Part shown: positions 11,267-24,182 of the stretch, piece by piece
Numbering within the stretch: position 1 is the first letter of the stretch
Layout of the letters: each line of letters opens with the position of its first letter
NCBI RefSeq assembly: GCF_011397635.1
Contig: NC_064773.1
Location: 21,120,449 to 21,184,448, forward strand
Source of the DNA: Epinephelus fuscoguttatus
Lineage: Eukaryota; Chordata; Actinopteri; Perciformes; Serranidae
DNA: 64,000 nt
Direction: 5' to 3'
The notes under the pieces: generated by a model
Told to the model about the DNA's origin: nothing
The model's database searches: none
The model's input: the letters and a program-made list of their open reading frames with translations, nothing else
Position numbers and translations under genes: made by a program

Positions 11267-12824
11267 TTGTTCTCCTCCTTACCTGCCTATATTCAAGACA
11301 CCACAGATGTACTGGTTAAAATCAAGGAACATAACTGCGTTGGGCCTGATGCCTCTTTAGTTACTATGGATGTGGAGGCTCTTTATACTAACATTGAACA
11401 TTCACAAGGTTTATCTGCTCTGGGCTACTGTTTAGACAAACGGCCTGATCCACATGACCCACTCACTTCTTTTTTGTTAGAACTTACAGATTTTACTCTA
11501 AATAACAATTTGTTTCTGTTCCAGGATAAACTGTTTAAGCAAGTCAAGGGGTATGCCATGGGAGCTTGCTTTAGTCCCTCATATGCTGGTGTGTATATGG
11601 GTAAATGGGAGGAAGATTTTGTTTTTCATCCTGACAATGTGTTTTTGCATAAGACCATTTGGTGGGGTAGATACATCGATGATGTCATTTTGTGGTGGAA
11701 GGGTAGAGAAGAGTTGTTGGATTCCCATAGATTTCTTAACACTACTAACTCTAATGTTAAACTTTCCCTTGAGTACAGTAAAAGCCGTATAAACTTTCTT
11801 GATATTACTATTAGTAAGGATGATACTGGCTGTCTTAACACTTCCATTTTCAGAAAGGATTTCCATAAGAACTCGATATTACATGCCAACAGCTTTCATT
11901 CTAGTTCTTTGATCAACTCCATACCATTTGGTCAATTTCAAAGACTCCGTAGGATCTGTGACAATGATGCTGATTTTCAGTGTAAGAGCAGAGAGATGTT
12001 CAGCTGCTTCAGAGAACGGGGTTACTCTCCTAGGGTATTAGATACAGCCCTTTTTAAGGCTAGCTCTCTAGATCGAGAAGATCTCTTAATTAGGAAACCT
12101 AAAGATCATTAAACAGACAAAGTCTACTTCTCTACTCGCTATAGCACTGAGGCACTGGGTATACGTAAAATAATACAAAGCAACTGGGATCTTATTCAGT
12201 GTGATGACATCTTACGTTCTGTTTTCCCAGACCTCCCTGTGTTTATGTTCCAGAGAGCACCTACCCTGGGAGATAGCCTGCAAGCAGTGCGATACAGGTG
12301 TAGTGGTTAAATCTAGAGGTTTTACACATCCTATCTCTAAGAAGGTTTTCATAAATAACCACTTTATTAATTGTAAAACCACTCACGTTATATATATTCT
12401 TCGTTATTCCTTTTGCGATGCCTTTTATGTGGGACGCACTAAGCGGCATCTACAAGATTGGGTAGCTGAACATCTCTATGCAGGCCGAAGGAATGATCTT
12501 GATTATGCTATAGTGAAACACTTCCACGAGATGCATAAAGGCAGATCTGTATCTTTTACAGCTACTGGCATCGATCACATCCCTTTAACAGTCCATAGAG
12601 GGGATAGAGAGAAAGTCCTCAGCCAAAATGAGAGTCGTTGGATTTCCACACTTGGGGCTTTGACATCCCCAGGCTTGAATGATTCAGTTGATTTTGTGTC
12701 TTTATATATATATATATGTACACATTTTGGTTTTGGTGCCTTCACTGGGATTTGAAACCTGGTATCCTGGTCGGGAAACCAAACCTTACCTACTTATGCC
12801 CTGCTTTATAGGTGTTTGTTTACT

Positions 12825-13078
12825 GCCTCTTGAAGCTCATGGAGAGAATGCCAAGAGTGTGCAAAGCAGTAATCAGAGCAAAGGGTGGCTATTTTGAAGA
12901 AACTAGAATATAAAACATGTTTTCAGTTATTTCACCTTTTTTTGTTAAGTACATAACTCCACATGTGTTCATTCATAGTTTTGATGCCTTCAGTGAGAAC
13001 CTACAATGTAAATAGTCATGAAAATAAAGAAAACGCATTGAATGAGAAGGTGTGTCCAAACTTTTGGCCTGTACAGTA
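12825..13078 (+). mobile_element. 3' tail of a Tc1/mariner-like transposon
   Basis: The frame LLKLMERMPRVCKAVIRAK followed by GGYFEETRI and a stop at 12911-12913 is the C-terminus of a widespread fish Tc1-like transposase. After it comes the familiar 3' sequence ending in GTCCAAACTTTTGGCCTGTA at 13078, the outer end of the terminal inverted repeat with a TA. Only about 250 bases remain and no opposite inverted repeat is present. It lies between the GIY-YIG frame and the distal end of the Penelope-like element. Confidence 0.85.
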
Positions 13079-13105
13079 CATGCCCTGTGACTTGTCTTAT
13101 CCTAT

Positions 13106-13147
13106 TTGCCCTGAGGAAGGCCGACTCAGGCCGAAACATGTTGGCAA
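13106..13147 (+). ncRNA. Hammerhead-ribozyme-like motif in Penelope-like element
   Basis: The sequence fits a compact hammerhead fold. Stem I is TTGCC (13106-13110) with GGCAA (13143-13147). Box CTGAGGA (CUGANGA) is at 13111-13117. Stem II is GGCC (13119-13122) with GGCC (13129-13132) and a six-base loop. GAAA is at 13133-13136. A minimal stem III follows (A13136-T13141, C13137-G13140) and an unpaired T (13142) stands at the cleavage-site position. One extra A (13118) between box and stem II departs from the consensus. Hammerhead motifs with very short stem III are known from Penelope-like elements. Activity is inferred only. Confidence 0.45.
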
Positions 13148-13199
13148 TTTTGATCTGTTCTACATGAACTAGCCTGTTTAATAAAGCTTTTTAATTGCC

Positions 13200-15299
13200 A
13201 GAGTGCCTCAGACCGCCTTTTCTTCTTCCTCAAGTCATTTATGATTTGACTTATGATATATTGTAGTATTGGATTATTCTGCTACATTTAATTACTATAA
13301 AGATGAATAAGACTGTAAAGTTTTACCATAACGTGTGCTTAACACGCCGACGATGCCAAGGGAAAGCATAAACCAACGGAGGCCATTTTTCAGTCAAACT
13401 TGAACACCTTGTTTGTGAAGATTTCACAGGTTCACAGCTTTTATTTATTCGCTGTTTTCCACACTTCAGCACCCGGTTTCTCAGTTGGAGAGTCACTTTC
13501 CAGCACTGCAGCTTCTCAGGTCCGGGTGCAGAATCAAAATTAGAAATGTGGCCTCTGCTTTTATATATCCGGTTCAACATGTCATTCCTCATCACCATGA
13601 CAACCACTGATAGGTTTAATTTCAAACTTTATTTTACTTATTTAGTTAATGCAATTACAATTGGTTATTTATGTTTCACGTGTTGTGATTTGTCATTAAT
13701 CGGTTAATGTATGAACGGAAAAATATTTTGATAAGCGATTTATCGTTTTAGTAATTTTCCAAGCAAAAATACCAAACTTTTCGCAAATGTGTGAACTTCC
13801 GCTTTTCCATAAAGTGAATAAATTAATTTCTTTTTTGTTTGTTTCTTTGTTTCGGACAAAAAATAGCCTAAATAAATAGATAAGCAGTTTGAAATCATAA
13901 CAATGGATCTCAGATCATTTTTGACGGGCACTTTTTCCACTGTTCTTTGAGTAGGCTAAATAGACTAAATGATTGACTGACTAATCGAAAAAATAATAAG
14001 CACATCAGCTGATAATGAAAATCATAGTTATTTGCGACCCTTTTGTTAAACATCCGTTATTTTTACTGTTCTGGAAATGGTTTCCTTTTATTGAAAAAAA
14101 AATCCTTACAATGAAGATGCCCATTGATATTTAAACTATGACATTTATTATTAATATTATTATTATGAGTATTATTAGGCCTATTACGTCTGCAACTTAT
14201 TATTTTATTATCGATCCATGTACTGATTAACTGTTTAGTTTTTTGGTCTAGGCTATAAAATGGCACATAATTCCCACAACATTTTCTTAGAGCGTGATGA
14301 AATCTTCTAACATTGTTTTGTCCAATCAACAGTCCAAAAAGACACTCAGTCTGCAGATAAAAATGACATCGGATTAATGCATTTCTTCTTGAAAAAATAT
14401 TAAAACATAGAAAAGTAGTTGCTGATTAATTTTTCTGTTGATTAGAGTAATCGTTCAGCTATAGGCTATTTACCATAATAATCATTTCATTGCAGAGAGC
14501 TGCAATTACCGAGAAATGTAGATACAGAAAAAAACAATGCAGAGTGGTAAATAATATGAAGACATTTATTTACTTTGCTTAACGCCAATGTTTATTATTT
14601 ATGCATTCAATTATGCATTTAATTATTTATAATTCTGTAAAAAAAAATTATGTTTGTTTGTTTTATTATTTAATTATCCAATTATTACATCATAAGGCTA
14701 ATTAATTCGGAGTTCCGTGTTTTTATTCGCTTATTTATTGAGGTTATGTATTTTTCTTTTCCATAGACCTACAGTTACGTTTAGTTTTGTGACTAAATCT
14801 CTGGTAAAAATCAAGCGTAAGAATGTGAGTCAAAGTCCAGGCTCCTTAAATAATTTTTAAAAGAGATATTTTTACACGTTTCGAAAATCGAAACTTTGAG
14901 ACAAAAAGTCAATCTTATGAGATAAAGTCATGATTATAAGATAAAAAGTCATAATTAGCCTATATGATAAAAAGTCAAATTTATGCGATGAAAAAAAAAC
15001 GAGATTAAAAGTCGAAATATAGAATATCAAAAGAACAGAAGGTGAAACATCAAATGCTAGCAGAAAGCAAATATCTAAATAAACACAAATGCAAATAGGG
15101 TGTAAATATCTAGATAAAATGTAAATGCATATTGTGTAAGTCCAGCGGCCTGCAGACAGGTGAGCAGGTGAGTGTTCAGTCAGTGATGTCACTGTAAACT
15201 GCCACTGTGCCGCACACTCATGGTCAGGTTACAATATTTGTTCTCAGTCAGCTTTACAGTGATTTAAACTGATCGCATCTCGTCAAAGACTCTACTGAT
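13200..15299. other. AT-rich intergenic region before fgd4
   Basis: No gene was recognised. The region is rich in short A/T runs. A degenerate tandem repeat at 14885-15030 is listed separately. Confidence 0.5.
14885..15030. repeat. Degenerate ATAAAAAGTCATAATTATGAG tandem repeat
   Basis: Imperfect copies of a roughly 20-base unit containing AAAGTC and TATGAGATAAA follow one another from about 14895 to 15020. Unit borders are blurred by substitutions. Confidence 0.65.
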
Positions 15300-15532
15300 T
15301 TCACAGACTGTGAAAACCGAGGCAGCTGATTGGTCAGTGTGTCCAGTGGGCCTGTCAGGGGGCGCGTGGGGATTTAAATGAGAGGCGGGGCTTATGGAGC
15401 AGCGGTGATTGAGCACGTGAAGCAGTGGTCTTCAGTAACTTGGAGTAACGTCCCTCTCCCTCTGTCTTTCTGATACAGTTTACCGTCTTTTGGAGACACA
15501 GCGGGCTGAACTTTGAACTGAAGGCTGAAACC
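15300..15532 (+). promoter_or_regulatory. Probable fgd4 promoter and 5' UTR
   Basis: The stretch before the start codon is GC-richer than the flanking DNA. It has a GC box (GGCGGGGC, 15384-15391) and an E-box CACGTG (15414-15419). No clear TATA box was found. The transcription start is inferred, not seen. Confidence 0.5.
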
Positions 15533-18500
15533 ATGTTTGACTTGAAGAAGAGGAACAGTCTGACTCTGAACTGCGGCCGAGAGGCGGAGGAGTTCAGACG
15601 GGTGGCGGTAAGGCGGAGGGTTAAAGGTGCTGCGGTGGAGTGCGTCGCCTCACACACAGGTAACCTCCTTTACATTTCAGTTCTCATCAAAATAATGATA
15701 CGAAGCCAGAATAATAATCGAGTGTTTGACTTATATCGGCTCTAATATTGTCTACTTTAAATGTAGGGTTCATAGCAAACTCAAAACGTGTTGCTTAAAT
15801 GCTTTAAAATTGACCAGTCCAGCAGTAAATGCACTCTGAACAACTAAGTCAGTCCCTATTTCTGTTTCTCTCACCATAGCTAGGCTGGTGATTTTGGTCG
15901 AGTTTGTGGCAGAGAAAACACTGGGAATGACTGGTTATTGTTTGGAAACACCAACACAATCTGAGTGTTCTCCAATATTGTATTTATTTATTTAACCCAT
16001 ATTTAACCAGGCAAGTCCCATTGAGATCAACAATCTCCTTTACAGGTATTTCAGTAACCAGATTATTAAGGCTCAAACTGCCCCGTAAGAGGGTGACCAG
16101 GGCAGCTGCTAAGGGCATTAACACTTCACATTGTTCCTGGTTTACATCAGCAAATGCTACTTTCATTAAGTCCCCTTGTCAGCTTGTTAATATAATTCCA
16201 ATTGGTGTGTATGCAGATTTTTTTAATGCTGTTATACATTTGGCCTGTTAGCCTCTTAGCTTGTCGGATTACTTCAGTGAAATCTCTTAAATCTCTTTCC
16301 CCTGATTCAGCCTGGACTTTGCCTTCGAGTCTTGAGACCAGCATTTGTCAATCCCTCTCACACACATACACACAAAGCAGTTTTGTTCATCCCCCCCATT
16401 GAGGCAGAGCTATCTGTTTAGATTAGAGAAGTATGTTTGCTCCAATGGTACTGTCAGATGCAGGGGTCAACAGTGCTGTCTATTTTACTGACCCATAATG
16501 GAAATTATTCTTTGGGTTGGTGTTAGACTTGTCGAAACAAGTGTTCTTACAGGATATGCAAAGGATGGCCAGTAATTAACTTTCAACAGGAAAATAGTTG
16601 TTTTGTTTTGTTTTTCAAGAGGGGTGTTAGAATTTAGAGATGAAGACATTTCAAAACTTCACGCTGCCTTTTTAAAATCATAACTGGGAGGCTAGAAACA
16701 CACACACAAAGTAGTGCCTTTCAAAGATAGTTGGAAACATTCAAGGTATAGTTTGACATTTGAGGAAAAACACTTGCAGCAATCCAAATGAGAAAATTGA
16801 TTTCTGTCCTTTTTAAATATGAAGCTGCAGCTGGTTAGCGTTGCTTAGCTAAAATGTCAAAATCCCTGTCTGAGGGTAACAAAATCCACCTGCCAGCACC
16901 TCTAATGGTCACTATAAGTAGTGACCATTAGAGGTGCTGGTAGGCGTGTTTTATATTGTTTGCTTAAAGCTGGGGTAGACTTAAATCTGAATTAGGCCAA
17001 AAAAAAAGGCAGAATCTAAAAACACCCTCCTCCTGTAGCTCACCTCTCTCCCCTCTCTGTCCTAAGCTCCTCCCACGAGACAACCATGGGCATATGCACA
17101 CAAGTTATACAGTAACCCTGTGTTTCCCATACCTTAAGTAATTTCATCTTATTTAATTGTAGAGCTTTCTCTTTGTTCTGGCCTCATGGCCCATAGCAGC
17201 AGAGAGTGAGGCACACTGTGATTCGAGGCTCGAGCTAACGTTGGCTACATAAATGTGAATGTAAAGCCATAGCAGTGAGCCTTTGGCACCAATTCACACA
17301 AGGCTAAACTATTAGCAACATTTTCTCTCCATCTATAAAACGCTTTGCTTTTTAAATTTCCTTTATTGTCAGACTCTCTTTTAGATTCTCTTTTTGATAA
17401 TTATGTCTGGTTTTTCAGGTTGCTTTGCGGGGTAAGCAGTTATTACCAATGCTGGAATAGGAACTTTCTCAGCAGAATTATCTGCCATTAAATAAGACTG
17501 TGTGCATGTCCATTTGGTAACAACCAAATGGACATGCACGCACAACTGTATTCACAGAAAAAGCCAACAGGAACACCCTTTCTCTGAAATGACCTGTGAT
17601 TGGCCAAAGTCTTCAGACACATGCTAGATTTTCTAATCCCTGAATACAGAGCCAAGGGGGAGGTGCAGAAGTCTAGTGTTCTCTTAGACCACTTGGATTG
17701 CAATTTGCTGGAAGGTGATTATGGAGATTTGCGTAATGACTCCCAGCTTAAACTGCCAAGCTGGAGTAGTGAATTCCAACAAGTGGAGAGGGAAAACAAA
17801 GTGTAGAATTATAATTTTTTAATCATCTGTCAACCTGTATATTTTAATATAACCACAAAACAGAAGTTTAATTTGGGTGCACACTACTTTTATTTTCCAG
17901 TGTGTCTTCAACCTGACTAAGTTCTTTGTAAAATGACAAACTCACATGGTAGAGGATTTTGAATATTTGAAAAAGCAGTCATTTATAGCTGTAGCCTTCA
18001 GTATGCATCTTTTTCTTTTTAGTTCTCTGTCAAGGTTTTTTTCTTTACCTAGACCACTGGTTCCCAACCTGGGGGTCCCAACCCTCACTAGAGGTCGCCA
18101 AAGCTTCAGGGGAGGTTACGAGGCATTCTTGATTTTAAAGGGGTGTAAGAAAACATCTCAACATTGCATTTATTTCTTTAAAGAAAACTAGATGAAATTG
18201 TTATTTTTTAAAATTTGATTATTTTCTAAGATAAAACAAACAAAAAAATGTCACAGGATAAGGCAAAGTAAAGACCTGAACACAAGCTACATTCACACAT
18301 TCACAGAGCTTCTACTCTCTGCTAAACAGCCTCATCCGGCATTAGAAAAGTACACAGTTAAAAAAAAAAAAAAAAAAAAGAACAAAGAGCTAATAGAATA
18401 ATGGCTCAGTATGATTGTATTGTATAAAATTGTATGAAAATTGTATAAAACGCTCTTAAAAATTACAAGAAAATTCATCTCTGATGCAATATTCACAGGA

Positions 18501-21500
18501 AACAATCTGTTAAAAATTCATCCAAATCACTTGTTTTACACAGATTTCCTGCAGTTATTGCCTTCACTATTTGTGTAAATTAAACAGTTTATCAGTTGTT
18601 CTGCACTGCTGTTGTTATGCCCTGAATATAACATGAAACATCCATAAAACATGTCACTTAGTCAGGGGTCATCAGTTAACTCAATGATAGAAAAGGGGTC
18701 TCTTAAGGTAAAAAGGTTGGGGACCACTGACCCAGACGGCAGTGCTGTCTAACAACAACAAGACTCTGTCGAAGTGATAGTACTCTGTTTAGTGCTGATT
18801 GTTGTCTCTGAGACCCCGAAATAACTTGTAAAACTCTTAGTGGTTAGACCCTATGGAGAAAAGAGAGAAGTGAGAAAGAGGAAGTATTAGTGTTGAGAAA
18901 GTAGGCTCTTAGCCCTCTCCAAATGACCAACAAATCTGCTACACTTCAGTGTAGCCAGGAGCGAACAGCAAAGCTTTACTTTGTTATATAAGTTATGGAT
19001 AATGTCGCATAAATGTGGACATAAACTGCAGGTAAGAAAACAAACAGCTGCACAATTTGTAAGATGTAATTTGTTGTGAGGGAAGGTTGTAAGAGTAAAA
19101 CTGCAGTAAATACTATGTGTGTTTAACACTTAATCTGTAGAGAAACAGTGAGGCTCGGGCGCTATCTATTTTTTCATACCTTCATACCTACCTAAATTTT
19201 TACCGAACTATAACTATATTAGTGTGTTAGATGTGTAAATATGTTTTCCACTGCCGTCTCTCTGCCACTGTGGGCTTGCTGTTCACAGTTGTGTAACGTT
19301 ATCCCCACCACTTGCAGTTGCCTCTTTCTCAGCTCAGCTGCCTGTGCTACAAGTAGACTGACTTCAGGTGGCATATGATGTTCGCTACATACAATACACC
19401 CTTAATATATCATCTCCACACGACTTTAATAGAGATGAGTGTCTGGTCATGGTATTGGTAATCATACAGTCCAGATTTCTAAATACTCTGGTATACTGTA
19501 ACACTGTGGTTCAGTCCAACAACCTGCAGTGCCTATGAAGTAAAAGATGCAAGAGAATGTTTGGCTGACCACAGAAGCAACACTTGAGCAATGATGGTAC
19601 ACAACCAGGACATTAGCAAAACTACAATATGGTCAGTTTTTCTATGTGTATGTCATATGTGTTAGCTGCCGAAAGCCCCAAGAGGAACATGACCTCTGAA
19701 TCATACACATACTAAGTGAAAGAAGCATTGTGTGTTGTTTCCAATGAATCAGCAAAATCAGGTCCTCAAAGTTCAAAAATGTGGAAAAATATTTATGTAT
19801 GGCTCAAATGATAATAGTGTGTATTTCCTTTAGTTGTGAGCGGTGAAGTGTGTGGCTCATACAGCTGCGGCGGTGCTTGTGACAGAGTCTGTGGGTCAGA
19901 ACCAAACTCCAAACCAGGTGCAGAGGAAGACAACAAAAGAGGCCCTGCTAAAGGATCACCTTTTAAACCACAAGGTAGGCTAAAATCCAGTAACCTGAAT
20001 GTTTTGTGGACTATACTGTACCTGCAATACATCGTACCATTATCATCAGTAAGCCAACAACTGTGCTGTCTATCTCCCCCCAGTGCCTCCTAAACCAGCT
20101 CACCTCCAGAGTCCTCTGAGGGCAGGACAAGCACAAGCCCACAGTCCCACTGCAGGGAACTTACTACCTCAACAAGTTAACGCCACAGAGCGAGACCAGA
20201 GTCCTAGTAGAAGTTATGCACTTTCCGTTTCCTGTGTTAGCCCAGCAAACAATGGTCTAGGCTCCCCTAGTCCTATCAGAAGAGGAGGGAGCAGTTTTTT
20301 GAACGGGGTGTGTGGAGCACAGATCAGCCCTGCCAGACATACTCGGGGGATTCCACGTCTCACTAGCAGTCCACTTCTAGGATCTCCAAGTCCAGGCAAA
20401 AGAGGCATTCGGAGCTGTAGCCCATTGAGGGAAGGAGGACACAGCCCTGCTAAGCTGTCCCCTAGGAACCACAGCCCTCGCACAGGATTACTACGCACCC
20501 CCAGTCCTGTTCAGGGGAGGATGGGGAGCTACAGCCCCGCCAAGAACTCTAAATCCTGGCTCGGACTGCACAGAATCCCGAACAGCAAGATGGATGTGGA
20601 AGAGAAGACAGCGGGAAAATCTTTGAGCGTGCCTGACTTGATTGTTTTCTTGGAAGAGAACAGGTGGGATTTTTAATTTGGTCCTTTTCTGCTCTTTGAT
20701 TAAGTATTCCATGACAGATGTATTTTATTTCTGCAGGATTCCTTCGGAAAAAGTTGAACGCTCACCACTAAAACTGCTGCAATCCCCCAACTGCAATGGG
20801 ACAGCCATAACCGTCAAGGTGCCAGTTAACCATAGGCTTAAACATGCCTCAAGTGAAGCCCATCTATCAAGCGATAGCAAAGAGCCTTCCTCGGGACAAA
20901 TGAATGGCACAGAGCTGGGGAAAGATTGCACAGCAGTAAATGGGGAGGTAACACATGGCAAAATGGAAGAAGGCAAGATAACCAGAGGATACGGCTCCAG
21001 GTCCTCCTGCCACTGGAATGAGGCAACTAGAGAAGGTGGCAGGATTCACAAGGAGTCTAAAGGTGAACAAAGTGATGAGGAGAGGAAGGAGGTAGAAGGA
21101 GGTCAGCCAAAAGATGAGGAGAACACCGAGCAGAAATTGTACAACATAGCCAATGAACTGCTGCAGACAGAGAGAGCCTACGTGGCTCGACTCCACCTGC
21201 TAGACCAGGTCAGTGTCTGTTTGTGACTTCCTTTATAAATATGCAGTGCACCTGATGCAGAAGAAAAAATCTGTAAGAATCAGAGCCATTTTTGTGAATT
21301 CAGACACTAATTTCATTGTTGTATACACCATGCTCCTTTAGACTAAATCTAGGGTGGGTAGTTTACTGGAAAAGGCCTCCTGCAGCTCTTCACTCTGTCC
21401 TTAGCCCCACCCACCAGATGACCACAGGCATATGCACGCACTTCATACAGCAACCTGTATGAGCACTAGTCATTGATTTCAATCATCCTGCTCGTGATTG

Positions 21501-24120
21501 TGATCCTGGTGCTGTGACAGAGTGGCAAGTCTATGAGAATAAGGTCTTGTTAATATGCGACACATGGCAGGGATATCCGTTAATGCCACGTTCTCATCAA
21601 ACTTGTTACTTCATTTACATCTTGTGCAGGGTTAAGTGTAAAATTAATTTGATTAATTAAAACTCTCTAACTCCTGCCACAGGTGTTCTGCTCACGCCTG
21701 ACAGAAGAAGCAGGTCGAGGTTCGTTTCCTCCTGACGTGATACGAAATATCTTCTCCAACATTTCCTCTATCTACTCCTTCCACAACCAGTTCCTGCTAC
21801 CTGACCTGGAAAACTGCATCAGCCGCTGGTGGGTGCTCATGTCATAAACAGACTACACTCAGGCTCATCAACAACGACAACTCTAATTGCTTAGTACACT
21901 TTAACAAATCACCTTACAACTCTTCCAAGGCATACTGACAACAAACAAGCAAGGCTGCACTGCAGCCCTGGCAGAGCATCACCAGGGAGGATGCTGAACA
22001 TTAGTAGTAGACATCAAACCAAAACAGTAATTCTGATTGCTCACATTGCTCAAGTTATTTTCTGTAAACTATATATTTAAAGTCAGCACTTTGACCTTGA
22101 GGTCATTGCCTAATTAAAAAATGTGGTGGACCTTCCCACTTCGACCAAACCTAGGTGTGAGAGCCCAGGCCTGGGTACTGTTATGCTGCAACACGCACCC
22201 TTCCTGAGGATGTATGCCGACTACGTGAGGAACTTTGAGCAGGCCATGGAGCTGGTGAGGGTCTGGACTGAACGCTCCTCTGCCTTCAGAAACATCATCC
22301 AGGAAATACAGGTAAGACACACTCAGCAAGGCAGGGACAGATCGGGAAGGTGGCGGGGGGCTTCTGGGGCTCTTGTTACGTAAGTTAAGAATAGTGACCG
22401 ACAATTTTTGCCTCTTTTAAGGTGGCAGAAGTAAAAATTAGTCATCCTCAACATTTGTTGTGTTATGGTTTCCGAATTATAAAGACAGCTGGAGAACAAT
22501 TAGACACCAAACAGGCTGTAGGCTCTACAAGATGATTTTTTTTTCTTTGGCAACTATCATGTTTTTCAATGATGTACAGATTTTGAGGCATTCTATTATC
22601 TTAAATGGCTTAAAAATATTGCATATAGCTGCCGTATGTGGGCAAAAAACCTCCCTAGACCTTGCTAGGTTTGTGCTGAGCCCCACATATTTACATCTGG
22701 CTCCGCCCTTACAGCAGGGTATGTGTCAGTACTTATTTCTATGCACCTAAAAGTACGGAGGCCTGAGCAGCATGTGATGCATCCTGTTTTAGAGTCAGGA
22801 GGTGTGTGGCAGCCTGACCCTGCAGCACCACATGTTGGAACCAGTCCAGAGGGTCCCACGTTATGAGATGCTGCTCAGGGATTACCTGAAGAAACTGCCC
22901 AAGGATGACCCAGATTATGATCTTGCTCACAGTATGTATGCCCGTCTGTCTCTGATAGGTCGTTATGTCTGCAGAGAGCAGAATGAACGTCTCTTATTTG
23001 TCTCCTCCCGCAGAATCCTTGCAGACCATTTCCATGGCAGCCACCCACTCAAATAGCGCCATCCAAAAAGCTGTACGTTATTACACACCACATCATTATT
23101 ATCATTATTAATATTTAGATTTTATCTATAGCTATATAGCTGTTTTTTTCCCTTTCATCCAGGGTGTTTTAGTACACTGGATGATTTAGCATCAAACTTT
23201 TACACATCTGCTCTACATTTTTGATTGTCTCCATGTAGATCAGCTTCAGTGTTTCTCTTTCTTCTCATGCAGGAGAGCCTGAAGCGTCTGCTGGAGATCT
23301 ATGAGATGGTTGGAGAGGAGGAGGTGGTCAACCCGACCAACGAGTTCATCAGGGAAGGTCGTCTGCTCAAGCTTGCAGCCAGGAACACATCTGCCATGGA
23401 GAGGCACCTGTTCCTGGTTAGATATTTATGTACAGACTATGATCCATAATCTTCCAAGAACATTTTGAATTTGCTTATCTACCCCACATTTTTTTTATGT
23501 TTCTATCATGGAGTGAGTCTCAAGATTATTTTAAACTGGCCCTTTTCTAAACCACTCTAGCTAGGGATGCTGTAAAATGTAGGTCTAATATGTGTTTGGG
23601 TTCATTTAAGGTCCAATGTGTAAGAGTGAGGGGCATCTATTGGCAGAAATGGTATATAATATTCATAACTATGTTTTCATTAGTTTAACAACAACTGAAA
23701 ATAAGAATTGTTGTGTTTTCATTACCTTAAAATGAGCTGAAAAACTGAGCAGGTCCTCTTTCATGGAGTCTGCCGTGTTGTTCCACAGTAGCCCAGAACG
23801 GACAAACCAAACACTGGCTCTAGATAGGGCCTTCTGCGTTATCGTGTTTTTGCATCAGTCACCACAGTTCTCCTGTACCTCTAAATCCTATACACTGGAC
23901 CTTTTAAAGGAACCTTGTTGATTATGGTGTGTAACTTTTCTCCACAGTTCAACAACTTCCTGCTGTGCTGCACTCCAAAGTTTAGCCTGGTCGGGCAGCG
24001 TTATACTGTCCGCTGCAGGATCGGCGTGGACGGCATGCAGGTGCAGCAGACCACCAATGAGGACCACCTACACACCTTTCAGGTCTCTGGAAAGGAGCGG
24101 ACGCTTGAGCTGCAAACCAG

Positions 24121-24182
<62 letters not shown>

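Larger units (their letters stand above)
11267..13200 (+). mobile_element. Penelope-like retroelement with GIY-YIG endonuclease, 5'-truncated
   Basis: The frame 11267-12112 encodes a Penelope-type reverse transcriptase: MDVEALYTNIEHSQGL (motif A), KGYAMGACFSPSYAGVYMG, WWGRYIDDVILWW (catalytic YIDD), LEYSKSRINFLDI and IPFGQFQRLRRICD. After a break the frame 12201-12755 carries CKQC, then NHFINCKTTHVIYILR and FYVGRTKRHLQD, the GIY-YIG endonuclease of Penelope-like elements; the conserved Tyr pair and Arg are present. Length and motif order resemble the Neptune-type lineage of fish. The N-terminal third of the reverse transcriptase is missing. The two frames are separated by stops around 12112, so it is probably inactive. 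A Tc1 tail interrupts the 3' part and a hammerhead-like motif follows it. The end near 13200 is approximate. Confidence 0.85.

Noticed and set aside
15984-16344. Short frames on both strands before the second fgd4 exon
   Set aside because: They lie in intron 1 within a decayed repeat (TTTAACCAGGCAAGTCCCAT type), without splice-compatible borders or similarity.
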